Source: Sphingobacteriales bacterium
GTDB lineage: Bacteria; Bacteroidota; Bacteroidia; Chitinophagales; UBA2359
Length of the DNA stretch: 64,000 bases
Assembly (NCBI GenBank): GCA_016700115.1
Contig: CP064999.1
Location: 868,001-932,000, forward strand
Direction: 5' to 3'
The notes under the pieces were generated by a model. That model ran no database searches and was not told the DNA's origin. It worked only from the letters and a program-made list of their open reading frames with translations. The translations under genes and the position numbers were made by a program. The stretch's first letter is position 1, and the number at the start of each line of letters is the position of its first letter. This document shows, one piece after another, positions 43,581 through 53,577 of this stretch.

Positions 43581-45140
43581 CCCTAACTCTTAAAATTTTT
43601 ACGGAATAGGCTTAAAAGTTCTTTGTTTTATGGGGTTTTCGTCGTTTCTTTGTATTACGTAAGATACGTAATACTTATGAAACACAACTATCCCGATTGG
43701 GTCATCTCGCATCGCAAGCCCGGAACAGAGCTTAGGTTTATCAATGGTCATTACTACCTATATGCAGTAAGTTCTTTTTATGACCCTGTGCGTAAAAAAA
43801 GGGCGCAAGAAAACCGGTGTCTTGTTAGGCAAAATCACCGAAAATAACGGCTTTGTCGCCTCACGAGCAGCCAAAGTGGAAACAATTGCTGCCAAAGGAA
43901 TTGACTTTAGCAAGATTGCCATTAAGGAATGTGGGTTTACCAACTTCTTAGAGGTCTATGGAAAGGAAATTGAGCAAAAACTTAAGGAGTTTTTCCCCAA
44001 ACACCACAAACTGATTATTTACATGGCTTATGCCCGTTTTGTACACAACAGCCCCATCAACCGAATGCCGTTGCTGATAAGTAAATCCATGTTAAGTGTG
44101 GGCGAGAAAGAAAAAATATACCCCCAAAAGTTAAGCACGACACTCGCCGAGATTGGACAGGACAGGGCAACCTGTGTGGCATATATGCAGAGTTTCATCA
44201 AAGCAGGCGAACATTTGCTGATTGATATGACCAATATGTTCAACAGTTCTACCACCATGTACTATACCAAGCAAGGCTACAACAGCGAAATGGTATTTGA
44301 TGCGCAAGTGAACCTGATGTATATTTATTCTCCTTCAAGCCACCAACCACTGTTTTACAAAATCCTTAGTGGCAACAGTCGGGAAGTGGTCGGATTTAAG
44401 AACACCCTGCTTGAAAGTGGGCTCAAAGACGCGATCATTATAGCCGACAAGGGGTTTTTCAGCAAAGCCAACATGGATTTATTAGACCAAAATGGACTGC
44501 ACTACATCCTACCACTTAAACGCGACAACACCTTGATTGACTATTCCAAACTTAGTGAGTCGTCCAACGATTACTTCAAGTATGAAGACCGGATCATTTG
44601 GACTAACGAATATGAGAAAGATGGATTCAGGGTAAGACTGTTCAAAGACGACCGCCTAAAAACACAGGAGCAAAAAGACTATCTCCAACGCATAGATGCC
44701 AACACAGATGGCTATACAAGAGAAAAATTCAATGACCGACTACCACGCTTTGGCACTTTTGCCCTACTCTCCAACCTTAAAGACATATCACCACCACAAT
44801 TGTATGCCAAATACAAAAGCAGAAACGCCATAGAGGTCATGTTTGACGGTGTGAAAACGGTACTCAAAGCCGACGTGAGTTTTATGCAAAATGAAGATAC
44901 CCTCAATGGATGGATGTTTGTTAATCATATTGCCTTACAATGGTACTACATCATCTATGCACTACTCGTAGAACATGAGTTATTGTCAAAGTATTCGGTC
45001 GCCCATTTCGTTACAGAACTCAAAGAGCATCGCAAAGTCTTTTTAGGAGATAATTGGGTGGAGGAACCAATTCTAAAGCAAACTAAAAAAATGCTAACCA
45101 AACTTAATATGTATTCCGTAAAATAAAATGAGAGTTAGGG
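43581..45140 (+). mobile_element. Insertion sequence of the IS1634/IS4 type, 1560 bp
   Basis: Terminal inverted repeats: left CCCTAACTCTTAAAATTTTT then ACGGAATA (43581-43608), right end the reverse complement of CCCTAACTCTCATTTTATTT then TACGGAATA (45112-45140). A 6-bp direct repeat GTTAAA flanks both ends (43575-43580 and 45141-45146), a clean target duplication and a sign of a fairly recent insertion. It carries one DDE transposase gene, split by a frame change. Confidence 0.88.
43677..45126 (+). CDS. IS1634-type DDE transposase, frame change at an A7 run
   Basis: The natural N-terminus starts at the ATG at 43677 (MKHNYPDWVISHRKPGTELR, then INGHYYLYAVSSFYDPVRKK). The main frame from 43780 continues with GRKKTGVLLGKITE. 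The two meet at CGT-A7-GGG (43791-43803): with six A the protein would read DPVRKK-GRKKTG without a break, so there is one extra A, or slippage is used. Catalytic residues are kept: LLIDMTNMF (D), AIIIADKGFFS (D) and YKSRNAIEVMFDG (E). Frame restoration by transcriptional slippage on A7 is possible; otherwise the element is inactive. Confidence 0.8.
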
Positions 45141-45184
45141 GTTAAAAATAAAATCTGAATCGCTCTAATCCGCTAAATCTTAGT

Positions 45185-45946
45185 TTAGCTTTGCTTGTTT
45201 GCCAAATCTGCCAACCCCTTAGCTGCATTGACAAACTCGGAAGGCAACATAATGATAGTCGCTGTATTATTGTCTATCCCAATTTCCGAAATCATTTGCA
45301 GTCGTCTAAGCTCTAAAGCAATCGGGGTTTCGCTCATGTGTTTTGCACCTTGAGTCAGTTTGAGCGAGGATTCCAGTTCGGCTTCGGCTTTAATAATTCT
45401 TGCGCGTTTTTCTCTGACTGCTTCTGCTTCGCGGGCCATTGCCCTTTGCATAGATACCGGTATCTCTACATCTTTCATCTCCACCATTTCTATTTTTATC
45501 CCCCAGAGCTCGGTGGTATCATCAACAATTTTTTGAAGTAAGGCATTGATTTCTTCCCGCTCTTTCAGTACTTCATCCAATTGGTGCTGCCCAATAATGT
45601 TTCGCAGAGTTGTTACCGAAAACTGATAAACCGCTTGTGTATAGTTGGCTACATGCAAAATTGCCTGTTTGGGATCAACGACTCTAAACCATAACACGGC
45701 ATTTACTTTTATCGTAACACTGTCTTTGGTGATCGTTTCCTGTTGTTCCAGATCAACTGTTCGGGTTCTGATATCCACAAGTTGGGAACGTTCAATAAAT
45801 GGGATTATGATAAAAAGTCCGGGGCCTCTGATGCCCACAAACCGTCCAAGCCGAAAAACTAAGGCTCGCTCATATTCCTGAGCGATTCGCAAACCTGTAA
45901 CTGCAAGAACAAGGGCAACACCAATCAAAATGTAAACTGTGATCAT
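45185..45946 (-). CDS. Slipin / SPFH-domain membrane protein
   Basis: 253 aa. An N-terminal membrane segment (MITVYILIGVALVLAVTGL) is followed by an SPFH/stomatin domain (YERALVFRLGRFVGIRGPGL ... VDLEQQETITKDSVTIKVNA ... LRNIIGQHQLDEVL) and a helical region (QRAMAREAEAVREKRARIIK). Slipins form membrane microdomain scaffolds and often pair with an NfeD-like protease partner, but none is beside it here. Isolated single gene. Confidence 0.88.
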   Translation of the reverse strand: MITVYILIGVALVLAVTGLRIAQEYERALVFRLGRFVGIRGPGLFIIIPFIERSQLVDIRTRTVDLEQQETITKDSVTIKVNAVLWFRVVDPKQAILHVANYTQAVYQFSVTTLRNIIGQHQLDEVLKEREEINALLQKIVDDTTELWGIKIEMVEMKDVEIPVSMQRAMAREAEAVREKRARIIKAEAELESSLKLTQGAKHMSETPIALELRRLQMISEIGIDNNTATIIMLPSEFVNAAKGLADLANKQS

Positions 45947-46134
45947 AATTTGAAGTTTAAAAAGTTAGGGGATTCCTGTTATTTCAAAGCAATTAAATAA
46001 TCTGAAAGTAAAAGCCGGCTGTTGAGGGTTAATTGAGTACTATTCTACATCCAAAAATTCAAAAACCAAACTAAAAGATACTGCTTAAAAACCCTTAAAT
46101 ATAAACACAGTTCTTTCAATATTCACAAGCCTTT

Positions 46135-46725
46135 TCACTTTCTCCACCAATTTGATGCCATTATACATTCATACACCTGATCCGGAACTAAATACCGAAT
46201 AGACTTCCTGCTTTTCAGCAACTGTCTGATATGTGTGGATGAAATCTCGATAATCGGCACGCTTAATCTTTTCACATTAGGCAGGTCAAGAAATGTTTTG
46301 GGTGGATGATTAAACCTTGGGTAAACAATCAGGCTATAGTATTTAAGTATCGACTCATAGTTATGCCATTTGTGAAAATGCTCCATATTGTCTTCTCCTA
46401 AGATGATACTGAAAGTATAGTCCGGATATTTTTCCTGCAAATAGGTTAAAGTATTGATGGTATAGGAAGGTTGGGGCAAGAAAAATTCAATATTGGTCGT
46501 TTTAACTCGGGGATTGTTTTCGGTGGCAAGGTTGGCTAAATGTAACCTGTCATGTTGATTAAGCAACGTTTTTTTGTCTTTCAAAGGGTTATGAGGTGAA
46601 ACTACGATCCAAACTCCATCAATGCCATCTGAATAAGCCAATGTTTCGGCAATAATCAGATGACCGGTATGAATAGGGTTGAAAGAACCAAACAGCAACC
46701 CTATCTGTTTTCGTTGTTGTGTCAT
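46135..46725 (-). CDS. nadD: Nicotinate-nucleotide adenylyltransferase
   Basis: 196 aa from the ATG at 46723-46725; a longer frame from 46752 adds MIKTENYKS, which is not family-like. It joins nicotinate mononucleotide and ATP to form NaAD in NAD synthesis. Nucleotidyltransferase motifs: GLLFGSFNPIHTGHLIIAET (GxFxPxHxGH) and EISSTHIRQLL (ISSTxxR). Also VVSPHNPLKDK and FSIILGEDNMEHF are typical of NadD. Confidence 0.9.
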   Translation of the reverse strand: MTQQRKQIGLLFGSFNPIHTGHLIIAETLAYSDGIDGVWIVVSPHNPLKDKKTLLNQHDRLHLANLATENNPRVKTTNIEFFLPQPSYTINTLTYLQEKYPDYTFSIILGEDNMEHFHKWHNYESILKYYSLIVYPRFNHPPKTFLDLPNVKRLSVPIIEISSTHIRQLLKSRKSIRYLVPDQVYECIMASNWWRK

Positions 46726-46859
46726 GCTTTTATAGTTCTCTGTTTTTATCAAATTTCGGGCAATTATATTTACTTTTAAGTCCGCAAGAAATTTAATCTG
46801 TCACCATTCAAGAAAATATTGTTTTCCGTTTGTTTTATTTTCGTTTAATTAGCAGGTAA

Positions 46860-47405
46860 ATGAACCGTTTCACGTTGAATATACTATTTTTTTTCGTTGT
46901 TTTTGTTTTTTCTGCTCCTTCAAACACTTCGACCGAAATTGAATGGTGTCATCAACGCTATATTTCCTGGGATGATTTTTGGGGAAAACCAGACAAATAT
47001 AGCCGGTATAGTGCAATTTCAGCAACATATCTTCAGGAAAAGCACCGATGTGATTATCGGAATCGTTTTACCTACTCAGTACGTACTGTATTTGTGAAAA
47101 CACAATCCTGGAGTACCGACAAAAAATCCGAAAACCTGTTACATCACGAGCAATTGCATTTTGACCTCACAGAACTATATGCCCGCAAACTTCGAAAAAC
47201 CTTTTCTAAATTACAGAACCCTTGCAGTTTACCAAAAAGCCAGGTAAAATCTATTATAGACAATCTCTACAACGAAATGGAAAAAGCGCATAGTTTGTAT
47301 GATCAGGAAACCTTGCACGGCCTTAAATCCGGCAAACAGGCATTTTGGACAAAACTTATCACCGAATCCTTAGCTGAAATGGAAGACTATGCTTGTCTTT
47401 ATTGA
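46860..47405 (+). CDS. DUF922-family secreted protein, zinc-protease-like motif
   Basis: 181 aa with an N-terminal signal or anchor (MNRFTLNILFFFVVFVFSAP). It contains LLHHEQLHFDLTELYARKLR (about 91-110), where HEQLHF looks like an HExxH metal site, preceded by WDDFWGKPDKYSRYSAISAT, the usual DUF922 layout. The family is predicted to be metallopeptidase-like but has no known substrate. It is followed directly by the first parS-like site. Confidence 0.75.
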   Translation: MNRFTLNILFFFVVFVFSAPSNTSTEIEWCHQRYISWDDFWGKPDKYSRYSAISATYLQEKHRCDYRNRFTYSVRTVFVKTQSWSTDKKSENLLHHEQLHFDLTELYARKLRKTFSKLQNPCSLPKSQVKSIIDNLYNEMEKAHSLYDQETLHGLKSGKQAFWTKLITESLAEMEDYACLY

Positions 47406-47421
47406 TGTTTCATGTGAAACA
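47406..47421. promoter_or_regulatory. parS-like site (one mismatch)
   Basis: TGTTTCATGTGAAACA, differing from the palindromic ParB-binding site TGTTTCACGTGAAACA at one central base. It begins at the last base of the DUF922 stop region. Confidence 0.6.
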
Positions 47422-47507
47422 TTTAAATGCTTCTTCTCTAAGTACACCAAAAAGCAGATGAAAAATTTTTGAACAACTTTTTCACCTACACAATTCTGCC
47501 TGCCAAA

Positions 47508-47523
47508 TGTTTCACGTGAAACA
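47508..47523. promoter_or_regulatory. parS site (perfect palindrome)
   Basis: TGTTTCACGTGAAACA, matching the conserved bacterial parS 16-mer apart from the accepted T/C variation at position 5. Flanking bases extend the palindrome to 22 bp. 102 bp from the first site and 103 bp upstream of mnmG. ParB-parS loci mark the origin-proximal chromosome; mnmG (gidA) is often near the origin. Confidence 0.75.
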
Positions 47524-47625
47524 TTTTAGACGGTAATTGTAAACTGACAAAAAGTAGGGATTCCGCGATAAGTAGAATTTTGTGTAAAATGTGGCTAACT
47601 TTGTGTCGTTAAAATAGATAGTATA

Positions 47626-49485
47626 ATGTTTAAAGAGTATGATGTTATTGTAGTTGGAGGCGGTCATGCCGGATGTGAAGCTGCCGCTGCTGCTGCAAAT
47701 TTGGGTTCAAGCGTTTTACTGATTACCATGAATATGCAGGTAATCGGACAAATGTCTTGCAATCCGGCAATGGGAGGAGTTGCTAAAGGTCAAATAGTCA
47801 GAGAAATAGATGCACTTGGTGGATATTCAGGAATCGTTACTGACAAAACGATGATTCAATTTCGAATGTTGAATTTGTCAAAAGGTCCGGCTATGTGGAG
47901 CCCAAGAGCACAAAACGACAGAATGTTATTTGCCGCAGAATGGAGACACATGTTGGAAGAAACGCCAAACCTGGATTTCTGGCAAGATATGGTTACAGAA
48001 ATCTTAGTCAAAGATAAGGTGGTTTCAGGAGTAAAAACGAGTTTAGGAATTGAAATCACGGCTAAATCAGTAGTATTAACCAACGGGACTTTTTTAAATG
48101 GTCTGATACATATCGGCGAAAAAAATTTTGGTGGAGGAAGGGCAGGAGAGCGCTCTGCAACCGGATTGACGGCATGTTTGAATAGCCTTGGATTCGAATC
48201 CGGCAGAATGAAAACCGGAACACCGCCAAGAGTGGACGGCAGAAGTTTGGATTACAGTAAAATGGAAGTTCAGGAGGGTGATTATCCTCCGGGAAAATTC
48301 TCATTTACAGAAACTCCAAAACTCGCCGAACAACGGTGTTGCTGGATTACCTATACCAACAAAGAAGTTCACAATATCCTGCATACAGGTTTCGACCAAT
48401 CCCCTATGTTTAGCGGTCGTATTAAAGGCATCGGACCCAGATATTGCCCTTCAATTGAAGACAAAATTGAAAGATTTTCTGAGAGAGAAAGACATCAAAT
48501 TTTTGTAGAACCGGAAGGGTGGAAAACAATAGAAATCTATGTAAACGGCTTCTCTACCTCATTGCCCGAAGATGTGCAGTATAAGGCTATGCTTAAAATT
48601 CCGGGATTTGAAAATGTCCGTATGTTTCGTCCGGGGTATGCCATAGAATACGATTATTTCCCTCCGGTTCAGTTAAATCATACCCTCGAAACAAAATTAG
48701 TGAGTAACCTGTTTTTTGCCGGTCAAATTAATGGCACCACCGGTTACGAAGAAGCTGCATGTCAGGGATTGATGGCCGGTATCAATGCGCACCAAAAAGT
48801 GCATGAGCTTGAACCTGTTGTTCTTAGTCGTTCTGAAGCATATATCGGTGTGTTGATAGACGACCTGATCAATAAAGGCACCGAAGAACCGTACCGGATG
48901 TTTACCTCCCGCGCCGAATACCGCATCCTCTTAAGACAAGATAATGCCGATATTCGACTGACCCCCCTGGGTTATAAATTAGGATTGGCAAGTCAGGAAC
49001 GCTATGATAGAATGTTACTGAAGAAAAATCAATCTGAGTCCATTATAAAAGAATTTTTAGAATCGTCTATATCCCCTGAAGAAGTTAATCAAATATTGGA
49101 AGAAAAAGACACTCCGGCTATAAAAAACAAGGTAAAATTGATGAGCCTGTTGTTACGCCCTCAGATAGGAATGTCTGATCTTGTTAAGGTTCCCAAGGTG
49201 CTTGATTTGTTAAATGAGTATGACGCAGAAGCAGTTGAACAGGCAGAAATCAATGCCAAATATGAAAGTTATATCAACAAAGAACAGGAAATGGCCGAAA
49301 AAATGAGCCGGCTTGAAGCGATTAAGCTGTTTTCTGATTTCGATTACAGCACTTTAGTAGCCTTATCATCTGAAGCCCGTGAAAAACTCAGCAAAATAAA
49401 ACCGCTTACATTAGGACAAGCAAGCAGAATTAGCGGGGTTTCTCCTTCTGATATTTCGGTCTTGCTTATACACATGGGCCGTTAA
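47626..49485 (+). CDS. mnmG: tRNA uridine-5-carboxymethylaminomethyl modification enzyme MnmG
   Basis: 619 aa, full length. An FAD-dependent enzyme that, with MnmE, makes cmnm5U34 on tRNAs. FAD-binding GGGHAGCEAAAAAANLGSS (about 11-29); the GidA signatures GQMSCNPAMGGVAKGQIVRE (about 41-60) and GPRYCPSIEDKIERF are present, and the C-terminal domain that contacts MnmE and tRNA ends LLIHMGR. A -7 motif TAACTTTG lies at 47596-47603, giving a very short leader. Located beside parS sites. Confidence 0.95.
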   Translation: MFKEYDVIVVGGGHAGCEAAAAAANLGSSVLLITMNMQVIGQMSCNPAMGGVAKGQIVREIDALGGYSGIVTDKTMIQFRMLNLSKGPAMWSPRAQNDRMLFAAEWRHMLEETPNLDFWQDMVTEILVKDKVVSGVKTSLGIEITAKSVVLTNGTFLNGLIHIGEKNFGGGRAGERSATGLTACLNSLGFESGRMKTGTPPRVDGRSLDYSKMEVQEGDYPPGKFSFTETPKLAEQRCCWITYTNKEVHNILHTGFDQSPMFSGRIKGIGPRYCPSIEDKIERFSERERHQIFVEPEGWKTIEIYVNGFSTSLPEDVQYKAMLKIPGFENVRMFRPGYAIEYDYFPPVQLNHTLETKLVSNLFFAGQINGTTGYEEAACQGLMAGINAHQKVHELEPVVLSRSEAYIGVLIDDLINKGTEEPYRMFTSRAEYRILLRQDNADIRLTPLGYKLGLASQERYDRMLLKKNQSESIIKEFLESSISPEEVNQILEEKDTPAIKNKVKLMSLLLRPQIGMSDLVKVPKVLDLLNEYDAEAVEQAEINAKYESYINKEQEMAEKMSRLEAIKLFSDFDYSTLVALSSEAREKLSKIKPLTLGQASRISGVSPSDISVLLIHMGR

Positions 49486-49599
49486 TTCATAAGTTTTCCG
49501 TATTTGCAAAACTTCCTAAAAATTGCAATTCCCTTTTTGGACTTTGGCAAAATCGCGAGTTGTTTTTTTTTTGATGTTGTACTAAACAGAGGGTTTAGG

Positions 49600-51063
49600 T
49601 TATTGCATTCTAAAATTAATCATGGAATTTAAAAACCTGTACACCTGAACAGGGATAGATCTGTTCAGAGATATTATGATTATTGCAACTATAAAAAATT
49701 GAATTATTCCGACATTGCCGATTGAAATAAATTGAAAAACTGTTGCCCAATGTGCTATGGCAAAAACCATAAAAACCAATAAAAACAAGGCTAATTCTCT
49801 GCGCGTAAAAAATATCCGTAATAATTTTCGGTGTGGGATAAAATAGGCGAAAAAAGTAAAAAAGCGGGCAAAAAAGGAGGCTAAAACCACCCCCCAAAGT
49901 TGATAAACAGGAACCAAGAAGATATTAAGCCCTACATTCAAACTAATAGAAAACAATCCATACATCAAGAGTTTAGGAGATTTTTTTTCATAATAAATAT
50001 ATATATTCCCAATTTCAATCAAACTTCCGATAATATAACCGGATGCATATAGAAAAACATAGGTGGCTATGCTGTGATAATAAATGTTAGATGTTAACCA
50101 ATGAATGTTTGTTACCACTACAACAACCGTTGAAGCAAATAGCACAATAAATAAATAATAGAAACGATATATAGAAATGTTATTAACCGGTGTTCCTTCA
50201 GTTTCAGATTCCTTTAGTTTAGCAAACACAAAAGGCGTTATTGCATTTTTAACAGCATAAGAAGCCAGCTCAATCGTGGAAGTAAGGACATGCAACAAGC
50301 TGTAAACACTCAACAATAACATGTTCAACATCCTTTCAATTAAAAACCGGTCCACATACATATACATCCATGCAAACACGGAAGCAGGTGTTGAGAATTT
50401 CATAAATTCCAGCGTATTTTTCAGATAGCTCCAATCGGGCTTCCAGAAAAGCTGCTTTCTGTTTTTCACGATAACCAGGGTAGCTCCAAATACAGATCCT
50501 ATCGTTTTACCCCATAAAGCGCCTGTTATGCCCGCTTTAAACAAAACAATAAAGACAAGCTGCCCTATAAAACCACCCAAGGCAGTTATCAAAATCAGGG
50601 TAACATAGGCAAAAAGATTGTTTCCATTTCGCAAAAAAACGATAAAAGGAGTAACAATAGCTGCCGAAATACCCCCAATAGTTGCAATAGCCCCGTAAGG
50701 ATAAAATAAAATGGAATCGTTATTGGTAAAAAGAATCGAAAAAAGAAAATTACCGAAAGGAAAAATCAGTAAAGAAAAGATTCCAATAGTCCAGATACAA
50801 AAAGTAAGTACGTTTCCGATGTACCGGTCAAGCTCTTCTTTGTTGTGGTGATAGTCGTAATAAAAGGTAAAAACACCGCCACCTATACCCAATGCACTAA
50901 TTAAAGTAACAAATGAGGAATAGCTGTTCATCAGAGAAAATAAGGCGTAATCTTCATTGCTAAACCAATTTAGATAAATCGGCTGTAACAATAAAGACAA
51001 GAGTGGTTGAAAAAAAGAAAGCATCGTATAGACAACCGATGCAGATATGATTTTTTTTAACAT
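49600..51063 (-). CDS. Polysaccharide flippase-type membrane protein (Wzx/MATE-like)
   Basis: 487 aa with about 12-14 hydrophobic helices and few charged residues. The N-terminal part (SVVYTMLSFFQPLLSLLLQP, then YLNWFSNEDYALFSLMNSYSSFV) fits the polysaccharide biosynthesis/lipid-linked oligosaccharide flippase group of the MOP superfamily. It would flip an undecaprenyl-linked glycan. No glycosyltransferase or polymerase genes lie around it, so the pathway cannot be named. Confidence 0.75.
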   Translation of the reverse strand: MLKKIISASVVYTMLSFFQPLLSLLLQPIYLNWFSNEDYALFSLMNSYSSFVTLISALGIGGGVFTFYYDYHHNKEELDRYIGNVLTFCIWTIGIFSLLIFPFGNFLFSILFTNNDSILFYPYGAIATIGGISAAIVTPFIVFLRNGNNLFAYVTLILITALGGFIGQLVFIVLFKAGITGALWGKTIGSVFGATLVIVKNRKQLFWKPDWSYLKNTLEFMKFSTPASVFAWMYMYVDRFLIERMLNMLLLSVYSLLHVLTSTIELASYAVKNAITPFVFAKLKESETEGTPVNNISIYRFYYLFIVLFASTVVVVVTNIHWLTSNIYYHSIATYVFLYASGYIIGSLIEIGNIYIYYEKKSPKLLMYGLFSISLNVGLNIFLVPVYQLWGVVLASFFARFFTFFAYFIPHRKLLRIFFTRRELALFLLVFMVFAIAHWATVFQFISIGNVGIIQFFIVAIIIISLNRSIPVQVYRFLNSMINFRMQ

Positions 51064-51379
51064 TTTCCCGGGAAAAAGAATTTTAATTTCTGTTGCAACT
51101 TGTTTTTTGAGTTAAAATTGACAACTTGATTTCATTTGTTTCAACTTTTTTTTAACAACCAGTTTTAAAAGACGACCAAATATTAAAAAGGAAATGAAAA
51201 GTATGAGAAAAGTACCCTTCGGTATATGATTGCCATAGTTCTGACGTTTCGGGATGTTTTATATAGCATTGCCGTAAAAAAAGAGGTGGTGAGAAAAACA
51301 TCACAAATCCGAACATAAAAAAGTAAAGATATTCTGTGTATGAAAATAGCCGGCAAAAAAATTTTGACCGACTACCGAT
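51064..51379. other. Intergenic, nothing recognised
   Basis: 316 bp, AT-rich. No gene, repeat or clear promoter match seen. Confidence 0.4.
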
Positions 51380-52429
51380 TTACCCTGATTGGTGCCCATT
51401 TGTTTTTTTTAACTGGAAAGAAACCAATAATACTGTGCTAAGCAACAACAGACCTACTGCCTGATGTGCTACGCCAAAACCAACCGGAATCCCATATTTA
51501 GAAAGCAATAATACCGTTATACCCAAGGCAAACTGTATAAAGAGCAAAACCGGCAGAAAGTTGACGGTGGTTATGAAAACGGATTGACCTGTTGATATTT
51601 TTCTTGCTTTCCACCAAAATATCATGATCAGTATAAAAAGCAGATAGGCCAAACTTCGGTGAACGAACTGAATAGTAGCGATATTTTCGGTAAAATTGAG
51701 CAGAAATGGGTTCATTGAAAAGATAGTATCCGGCACAAACTGTCCGTTCATGTCGGGGAATGAGGGGTAATACATTGCCGCCCTTAATCCTGACATAAAG
51801 CCCCCGTATGAAACCTGTAAGATCAGCAATGTAATCAGTAAAAAGGTAAATTTTTTCAGAGAAGAATTGACCGGTCTTTGATCTTCAGGGATGAGTAAAT
51901 CCGAAATGAACCATAAAACATAAGAAAACAACGCAACAGCCAACAACAAATGTGCAGTCAGGCGGTAATGACTTACCCAAGGCATGTCAACCAACCCGCT
52001 TTTGACCATGATCCAGCCCAATAGCCCCTGACACAAATAAAGAAACAGAAACACTAAAAAGTGGCGGATGGCAGGCCGGTCTAACTGTTTCCGGTACAGC
52101 ATCACTGCAAAAATGGCTAAAATGAACAAAAATCCAATGCGCCCCCAAAGCCGGTGAAGCCATTCCCAAAAATAAATAAACTTAAACTCGGACAGAGTCA
52201 TGCCTTTGTTGAGTTTGTGGTATTGCGGTGTTTCGCGGTATTTATCAAATTCAGACTGCCAGCTTTCGGCAGTTAGTGGTGGAAATGTTCCTGTTACCGG
52301 TTTCCATTCGGTTATAGACAATCCGGAACCTGTTAACCGTGTTACTCCTCCGATGATTACCTGAAAAAATATAATTACCAACGCTGCTATCAGAAAAAAC
52401 CCTAACTGTCTCTTATTCTTGTCTGTCAT
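51380..52429 (-). CDS. ctaA: Heme A synthase (COX15/CtaA)
   Basis: 349 aa, eight predicted membrane helices. It oxidises heme O to heme A for aa3-type cytochrome oxidases. COX15 landmarks: IIGGVTRLTGSGLSITEWKP (about 26-45), FKFIYFWEWLHRLWGRIGFL with the conserved EWxHR (about 88-107), GLLGWIMVKSGL, and later QFVHRSLAYLL and GVAHQAVGLLLL carrying the other heme-ligand His residues. It lacks a short CxxxxxxC loop typical of Bacillus CtaA, so it belongs to the longer alphaproteobacterial/mitochondrial-like type. No oxidase genes in the window. Confidence 0.92.
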   Translation of the reverse strand: MTDKNKRQLGFFLIAALVIIFFQVIIGGVTRLTGSGLSITEWKPVTGTFPPLTAESWQSEFDKYRETPQYHKLNKGMTLSEFKFIYFWEWLHRLWGRIGFLFILAIFAVMLYRKQLDRPAIRHFLVFLFLYLCQGLLGWIMVKSGLVDMPWVSHYRLTAHLLLAVALFSYVLWFISDLLIPEDQRPVNSSLKKFTFLLITLLILQVSYGGFMSGLRAAMYYPSFPDMNGQFVPDTIFSMNPFLLNFTENIATIQFVHRSLAYLLFILIMIFWWKARKISTGQSVFITTVNFLPVLLFIQFALGITVLLLSKYGIPVGFGVAHQAVGLLLLSTVLLVSFQLKKTNGHQSG

Positions 52430-52759
52430 GGGCTACATTAATAAATTGTACCGGATAATTTAAAAACCAACAAATCCCCCTGAAGGGAAGCTCTTTAGAA
52501 GGTGAATGCTTCAAACATGGATTGAGTTTGACCTAACAAACACCCTATAAAGTCAGGCACGAAGTTATGTTAAGTTAAAGGAATAACGTCCATAGGTTTG
52601 CAATTAAATCATTTACTGAAAAAGCAGTACGGTTTGCGTTTTGCAATCATTATTTCTGAAATCAAAATAAACCGTATATTAACCCGAAGATATCACGGAT
52701 ACTCGTAAACAGAGTGGTATCGGCTTGATTGAACAGTTAACCATCTAAATGTGGCAATT
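52430..52759. other. Divergent intergenic region, nothing certain
   Basis: 330 bp between ctaA and the LOG gene. No gene or exact promoter motif seen. Confidence 0.4.
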
Positions 52760-53344
52760 ATGTTGAAAAACATCTGTGTTTTTTGCGGCTCGAATACCGG
52801 GATTTTAAAAGAATATAAGCAGCAGACTGAAGAGTTAGGGAAAATTATCGCACAACGGAATCTAAAACTAATCTATGGCGGGGGAAATGTGGGGTTAATG
52901 GGCATACTTGCCGATACTGTTCTCGGGTTGAACGGTCAGGTTGTCGGAGTAATTCCTGATTTTCTGATGCGCAAAGAAGTGGGACATACCGGATTAAATG
53001 TGCAAATAATTGTGCAAACTATGCATGAGCGCAAACAGAAGATGGCAGAACTCTCAGACGCATTTATCGTCTTGCCGGGCGGGATTGGAACGATGGAAGA
53101 GTTCTTTGAAATTTTTACCTGGGCACAACTTGGATTGCACAATAAGCCTTTCGCGATTCTCAACTCAGGAGGGTATTATCATCACCTTTTAGCCTTTTTG
53201 GATCTGGCGGTAGAACATAAATTTTTGAGCGCTGCTAACCGCAATATGATTATAACCGATACTGAAGTACAGTCGCTGTTTACAAAATTAGACAGTTATC
53301 AGCCGCCTTCAACAGAAAAATGGATGGAATTTCTGCAAACATAA
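52760..53344 (+). CDS. LOG-family protein (cytokinin riboside 5'-monophosphate phosphoribohydrolase-like)
   Basis: 194 aa from the ATG at 52760 (MLKNICVFCGSNTG); a GTG three codons upstream is less likely. A Rossmann-fold enzyme with the family signature LPGGIGTMEEFFEIFTWAQL (PGGxGTxxE) and LIYGGGNVGLMG. Such proteins cleave the N-glycosidic bond of nucleoside monophosphates; the true bacterial substrate is often unclear. Followed by the peptide/kinase locus on the same strand, 234 bp away, but with its own promoter in between. Confidence 0.87.
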   Translation: MLKNICVFCGSNTGILKEYKQQTEELGKIIAQRNLKLIYGGGNVGLMGILADTVLGLNGQVVGVIPDFLMRKEVGHTGLNVQIIVQTMHERKQKMAELSDAFIVLPGGIGTMEEFFEIFTWAQLGLHNKPFAILNSGGYYHHLLAFLDLAVEHKFLSAANRNMIITDTEVQSLFTKLDSYQPPSTEKWMEFLQT

Positions 53345-53458
53345 ACCTTGCATACATTCTTGATTATGACAACTTTGTTTTTAAACGCTGAAAGGCATTA
53401 AAACTATGCACAAGCGAAAAAATAAATCGAAAATAATGTCATAAAAAAGTAAAAAAAG

Positions 53459-53490
53459 TTTGCAAAAATGATTGGGCATCGTTAAATTTA
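53459..53490 (+). promoter_or_regulatory. Promoter of the double-glycine peptide gene (TTTG-N20-TAAATTTA)
   Basis: TTTG at 53459-53462, 20-nt spacer, TAAATTTA at 53483-53490 (7 of 8 to TAnnTTTG). Spacing is identical to the promoters at 2687 and 40377. Transcription would start near 53497, giving an 80-nt leader before the ATG at 53578. Confidence 0.5.
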
Positions 53491-53577
53491 CAAATGGCGT
53501 AAGTATGAGATACCTACTGCTTCTGCCCAAGTATCATTAAGTTTCAGGTCCATTACTAATCCCAAACCTCTACTATT

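Noticed and set aside
47524..47625. oriC with DnaA boxes beside parS
   Set aside because: No TTATNCACA boxes seen in the intergenic region.
48186..48200. tRNA T-arm-like GGATTCGAATCC
   Set aside because: Lies inside the conserved mnmG coding sequence with no cloverleaf around it.
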